The notes below the pieces were generated by a model. It saw only the letters and a list, made by a program, of their open reading frames with translations, had not been told where the DNA came from and searched no databases. DNA of 64,000 nt from JAWWPY01 sp964412845 (GTDB lineage: Bacteria; Actinomycetota; Actinomycetes; Streptosporangiales; Streptosporangiaceae), in the NCBI GenBank assembly GCA_964412845.1, contig CAYPQM010000005.1, positions 20,305 to 84,304 on the forward strand, read 5' to 3'. A program made the position numbers and the translations under genes. Shown here piece after piece: positions 61,569-64,000 of the stretch. Within the stretch, counting starts at the first letter, position 1; each line of letters starts with the position of its first letter.

Positions 61569-63491
61569 CTACCGCTCCCGGTCAGCCGGGGGCTGTTCCC
61601 GGGTTCCCGATGCCGCCGCGGCGGGGTGCTCCGGGCAGTGACCTGGGCTGGTTCCGTGCGGCGGGAAAGCTGTGCCGGGTGGGGGAGGGACCCGCGCCGG
61701 TCCGCCGGCACTGGCCGCCGCGGCATCGTCGTAGTAGAACTGGCGGCCGCGCAGCAATGACACCAGGGCACCGACCAGTGACATGGCGGCCGCCGCGCTG
61801 AACACGATGACCAGCCCGTGGTGGAACGGGCCGGAGATCAGGTGCGGGAAGAACTGCCGGCCGGTCAGTATCGCCACGCTGCGGTGCGGGAGCGTGCCAA
61901 GGACGCCGGAGGGCTGCAGCAGGTGCTGCACCGGGTTGTACCCGAGCAGCGCGGCGAACACGGTGCTCACCGGGGGCAGGTGGCTCACGTGGTTGGCCAC
62001 GGACAGCGGCACGCCCTGGGCGTGCAGGCCCGCGCTGAGCGTGCGGGGGAGCGACGCGGCCAGGCCGGTGATCATCAGCGAGAAGAAGATGCCGATCGAG
62101 AGGGACATCCCCGAGTTCTGGAAGGTGGACCGCATGCCCGACGCGGAGCCGCGGTGCTGGGCCGGAACGCTGCTCATGATGGCCGAGGTGTTGGGGGAGG
62201 CGAACAGCCCGGAGCCGATCCCGTTGGTGAAGATCAGCAACGCGAAGACCCAGTACGGGAAGTTCACCGGGAGCAGCATCAGCCCGACGAACCCAGCCGT
62301 CGCGACGAGCAGCCCGGCGGTGGCGAACAGCCGCGGCCCGTACCGGTCCGACAGGTAGCCGGACACCGGCCCGGCGATCAGGAAACCGGTCGTCAGCGGC
62401 AGCATGTAGATGCCCGCCCACAGCGGGGTGACCACATAGTCGTAGCCGTGCAGCGGCAGCCAGATGCCAGCCAGCCAGATGACCAGCATGAACTGCAGGC
62501 CGCCCCGGGCGATCGAGCCGAGCAGGCTGGCCGCGTTGCCGGCCGCGAACGCCCGGATCTTGAACAGGCCCATCCGGAACATCGGCTCGGCGATCTTCGT
62601 CTCGATGATGCAGAACGCGGCCAGCAGGGCCGTGCCGATCGCGAGGCCGCCGAGCACCTTGGGGTTCGTCCACCCGGTCGGGTGCCTGCCGTAGGGCTGA
62701 ATCCCGTAGGTGATCGCGACCAGCACCAGGCCGGCCCCGAGGGCGAAGGTGATGTTGCCGGCCCAGTCGATGCGGGCCCGCCGGGTGGTGGAGATCTCGC
62801 GCAGGCTGCGGTAGGACCAGATCGTGCCGAACACGCCGATCGGCACGTTCACCCAGAACACCGCGCGCCAGTCCCAGGCGGCCAGCAGGCCGCCGAGGAG
62901 CAGGCCGACGAACTGGCCGGAGATCCCGGCGATCTGGTTGATGCCCAGGGCCATGCCGCGCTGCCGGGCCGGGAATGCGTCGGTCAGGATGGCGGCCGAG
63001 TTGGCCATCAGCATGGCGCCGCCGAACGCCTGCCCGAACCGCCAGCCGATCAGCCAGAGCGCCCCGGCGCTGCCGGTCGCCGGGTCGAGCGAAAGCGCGA
63101 TCGAGGCCAGGGTGAAGACAATGAAGCCCAGGTTGTAGATGCGCACCCGGCCGTAGATGTCGCCGAGCCGGCCCAGCGTGACCACGGCCACGGCCATCAC
63201 CAGCAGATACCCGATGATCATCCAGAGCAGGTAGCTGACATTGCCGGGGGCGAGCGGGTCCAGGTGGATGCCGCGGAAGATGGCGGGCATCGAGATGATC
63301 ACGATCGACGCGTCGATCGTCGCCATCGTCATGCTGAGGGTCGTGTTGGAGAGCGCTACCCACTTGTACCGGTCGCTGGTGGAACGCGGTTCCTGGCCGG
63401 CCGTCCAGGAACTATCACTGGTCCCTGGACGGTGGCCGTTAGCTGCTGGGATGGCGCCATCGGCGCCGCTGTGATCAGCGACTCTCCGCAC
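61569..63491 (-). CDS. MFS transporter, DHA2 (14-helix) family
   Basis: A 640-residue integral membrane protein with about 14 helices. After a 40-residue hydrophilic tail comes KWVALSNTTLSMTMATIDAS, followed by motif A, LGRLGDIYGRVRIYNLGF. Motif C-like sequence is in ALGINQIAGISGQFVGLLLGG, and IPIGV-type VNVPIGVFGTIW follows. These are marks of drug:H+ antiporters of the QacA/EmrB type. The C-terminal 50 residues are Pro/Ala-rich. GTG start. A palindromic operator lies just upstream. The pump probably exports a drug or metabolite; no regulator gene is visible on this side. Confidence 0.92.
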   Translation of the reverse strand: MRRVADHSGADGAIPAANGHRPGTSDSSWTAGQEPRSTSDRYKWVALSNTTLSMTMATIDASIVIISMPAIFRGIHLDPLAPGNVSYLLWMIIGYLLVMAVAVVTLGRLGDIYGRVRIYNLGFIVFTLASIALSLDPATGSAGALWLIGWRFGQAFGGAMLMANSAAILTDAFPARQRGMALGINQIAGISGQFVGLLLGGLLAAWDWRAVFWVNVPIGVFGTIWSYRSLREISTTRRARIDWAGNITFALGAGLVLVAITYGIQPYGRHPTGWTNPKVLGGLAIGTALLAAFCIIETKIAEPMFRMGLFKIRAFAAGNAASLLGSIARGGLQFMLVIWLAGIWLPLHGYDYVVTPLWAGIYMLPLTTGFLIAGPVSGYLSDRYGPRLFATAGLLVATAGFVGLMLLPVNFPYWVFALLIFTNGIGSGLFASPNTSAIMSSVPAQHRGSASGMRSTFQNSGMSLSIGIFFSLMITGLAASLPRTLSAGLHAQGVPLSVANHVSHLPPVSTVFAALLGYNPVQHLLQPSGVLGTLPHRSVAILTGRQFFPHLISGPFHHGLVIVFSAAAAMSLVGALVSLLRGRQFYYDDAAAASAGGPARVPPPPGTAFPPHGTSPGHCPEHPAAAASGTREQPPADRER

Positions 63492-63514
63492 GTTGATTGA
63501 GTTTACCGTGAATC

Positions 63515-63532
63515 AGTTGCTTAACCGCAACT
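63515..63532. promoter_or_regulatory. Palindromic operator upstream of the MFS pump
   Basis: AGTTGC-TTAACC-GCAACT, perfect 6-bp arms, about 24 nt upstream of the MFS start on the minus strand and in the most A/T-rich part of the region. The pattern is like binding sites of MarR-type repressors, which often control such pumps. The regulator is not identified. Confidence 0.55.
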
Positions 63533-63559
63533 ACTTACCTGGCGGTTCCCGCGCCGAGC

Positions 63560-63603
63560 CCCGTCCCCGTCCCCGGGCCCGGGGACGGGCCCGGGGACGG
63601 GGA
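63560..63603. repeat. GGGGAC/GTCCCC inverted-repeat cluster
   Basis: CCCCGTCCCCG at the left pairs with CGGGGACGGGG at the right, and an inner CCCCGGGCCCGGGG can also fold. The 44-nt block consists of repeated CCCCG/CGGGG words, so several alternative hairpins are possible. It lies between two divergent genes, so it is not a simple terminator. Confidence 0.6.
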
Positions 63604-63709
63604 CAGGTTTCTGCCGTATCCGCGGAAGCCGGGCGTACTGTCAGGCCCCCTCAGTAGCGTTGCCCGCGGGATGGGCAATGGCAACCTATGATCGGGAGGG
63701 CACGCAGCC

Positions 63710-64000
63710 GTGACCAGTACGGAGTTAGAGCGGAAGGTGCGCCAGCTGGATAACGACGTCCACGAGATCTACTCCATCCTGGGGAAGATCTCGGACACCC
63801 AGGGGAAGCACAGCGAGGCACTGGCCGATGCCCAGAACTCACTGGCCCACGTCCAGGGCACGCTGGCCCGGCACGGCAACCGGTTCAACGAGATCGACGG
63901 CCGGCTGGAGGGCATCGATTCCACGCTGACCGACATGAGGGCCGTCCAGGCCCGGCAGGGCAACCGCCTGGACGGGATCGACGGCCGCCTGGACGGGATC
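63710..64000 (+). CDS. Coiled-coil protein, 5' part
   Basis: 97 codons before the right edge, no stop. Start GTG follows CGGGAGGG with normal spacing. The sequence is Leu/Ile heptad-like from LERKVRQLDNDVHEIYSILG onward. It ends with repeated units GNRFNEIDGRLEGIDSTL and GNRLDGIDGRLDGI (8-11 residue steps). This is the layout of long dimeric or trimeric coiled coils, as in phage-tail-like or scaffold proteins, but the family is not identifiable from this part. Gene incomplete. Confidence 0.75.
   Translation, partial: MTSTELERKVRQLDNDVHEIYSILGKISDTQGKHSEALADAQNSLAHVQGTLARHGNRFNEIDGRLEGIDSTLTDMRAVQARQGNRLDGIDGRLDGI

Noticed and set aside
61818..63500. 560-codon plus-strand frame opposite the MFS gene
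   Set aside because: Shadow of the transporter. No domains and biased composition.

Overview
The window is a high-GC (about 70%) chromosomal segment of an actinomycete. Three lines of evidence support this: GTG starts are frequent and start/stop overlaps of the GTGA or ATGA type are common; three genes resemble mycothiol-dependent maleylpyruvate isomerases; and several families are typical of actinobacteria (class F sortase, DUF3040, DUF5999, glucosyl-3-phosphoglycerate synthase, an Rv2578c-type radical SAM protein). A Streptosporangiales- or Streptomyces-like bacterium fits, but the sequence alone does not fix the order. A run of 100 N marks a scaffold gap, so this is a draft assembly. No rRNA, tRNA, CRISPR array, complete insertion sequence or prophage was seen.

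Layout. 1-7.3 kb: a same-strand envelope block. It holds a MraY-like glycan-lipid phosphotransferase (5' end cut off), a MurJ-like flippase and a GT4 glycosyltransferase, then a repeat-rich membrane protein broken by the assembly gap, a DUF4397 surface protein and a class F sortase. 7.3-15.8 kb: housekeeping and redox genes (sarcosine-oxidase-like FAD enzyme, metallo-beta-lactamase-fold hydrolase, maleylpyruvate-isomerase-like protein, UvrA, SDR, TEX30/KANL3-like hydrolase, DUF5999). 15.8-19.5 kb: a heterodimeric ABC exporter. 19.7-22.3 kb: a patch that looks decayed, with a 23-bp tandem duplication at a start codon, a cysteine-desulfurase-like gene with an in-frame TAA, and a shortened AbiEi-like remnant. 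22.4-27.4 kb: GNAT, AraC-AzlC-AzlD operon, patatin-like lipase and a principal-type sigma factor with an ECF-like promoter upstream.

27.6-32.6 kb carries the classical menaquinone genes: menE on the minus strand, diverging from menB-menC-menD. menD has an in-frame TAG. The isochorismate synthase (menF-like) lies at 39-40 kb, beyond a complete peptide/nickel-type ABC importer (32.9-39.1 kb). 40.8-44.1 kb: cysteine dioxygenase plus rhodanese, and a NarL/DesK-type two-component system. 44.1-46.2 kb: a radical SAM gene interrupted by a LAGLIDADG intein exactly at a 4Fe-4S cysteine. 46.4-51 kb: DUF3040 protein, epoxide hydrolase, and a translationally coupled pair made of a CYTH-like/CHAD protein and a ParA ATPase.

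51.8-55.2 kb: the ATP-grasp / alpha-E / transglutaminase operon. 56-64 kb: soluble transhydrogenase, siderophore-interacting flavoprotein, a third maleylpyruvate-isomerase-like gene, FmdB zinc ribbon, VOC protein, glucosyl-3-phosphoglycerate synthase, a DHA2-type MFS pump with a palindromic operator, and the start of a coiled-coil protein cut by the window edge.

The leads I rate highest are: the CHAD-ParA pair as a possible polyphosphate-positioning system; the intein at the Fe-S cysteine; the two Glu-to-stop changes in otherwise intact genes; the in-frame palindromic element inside the GT4 gene; and the leader hairpin that would hide the ribosome binding site of the repeat protein.
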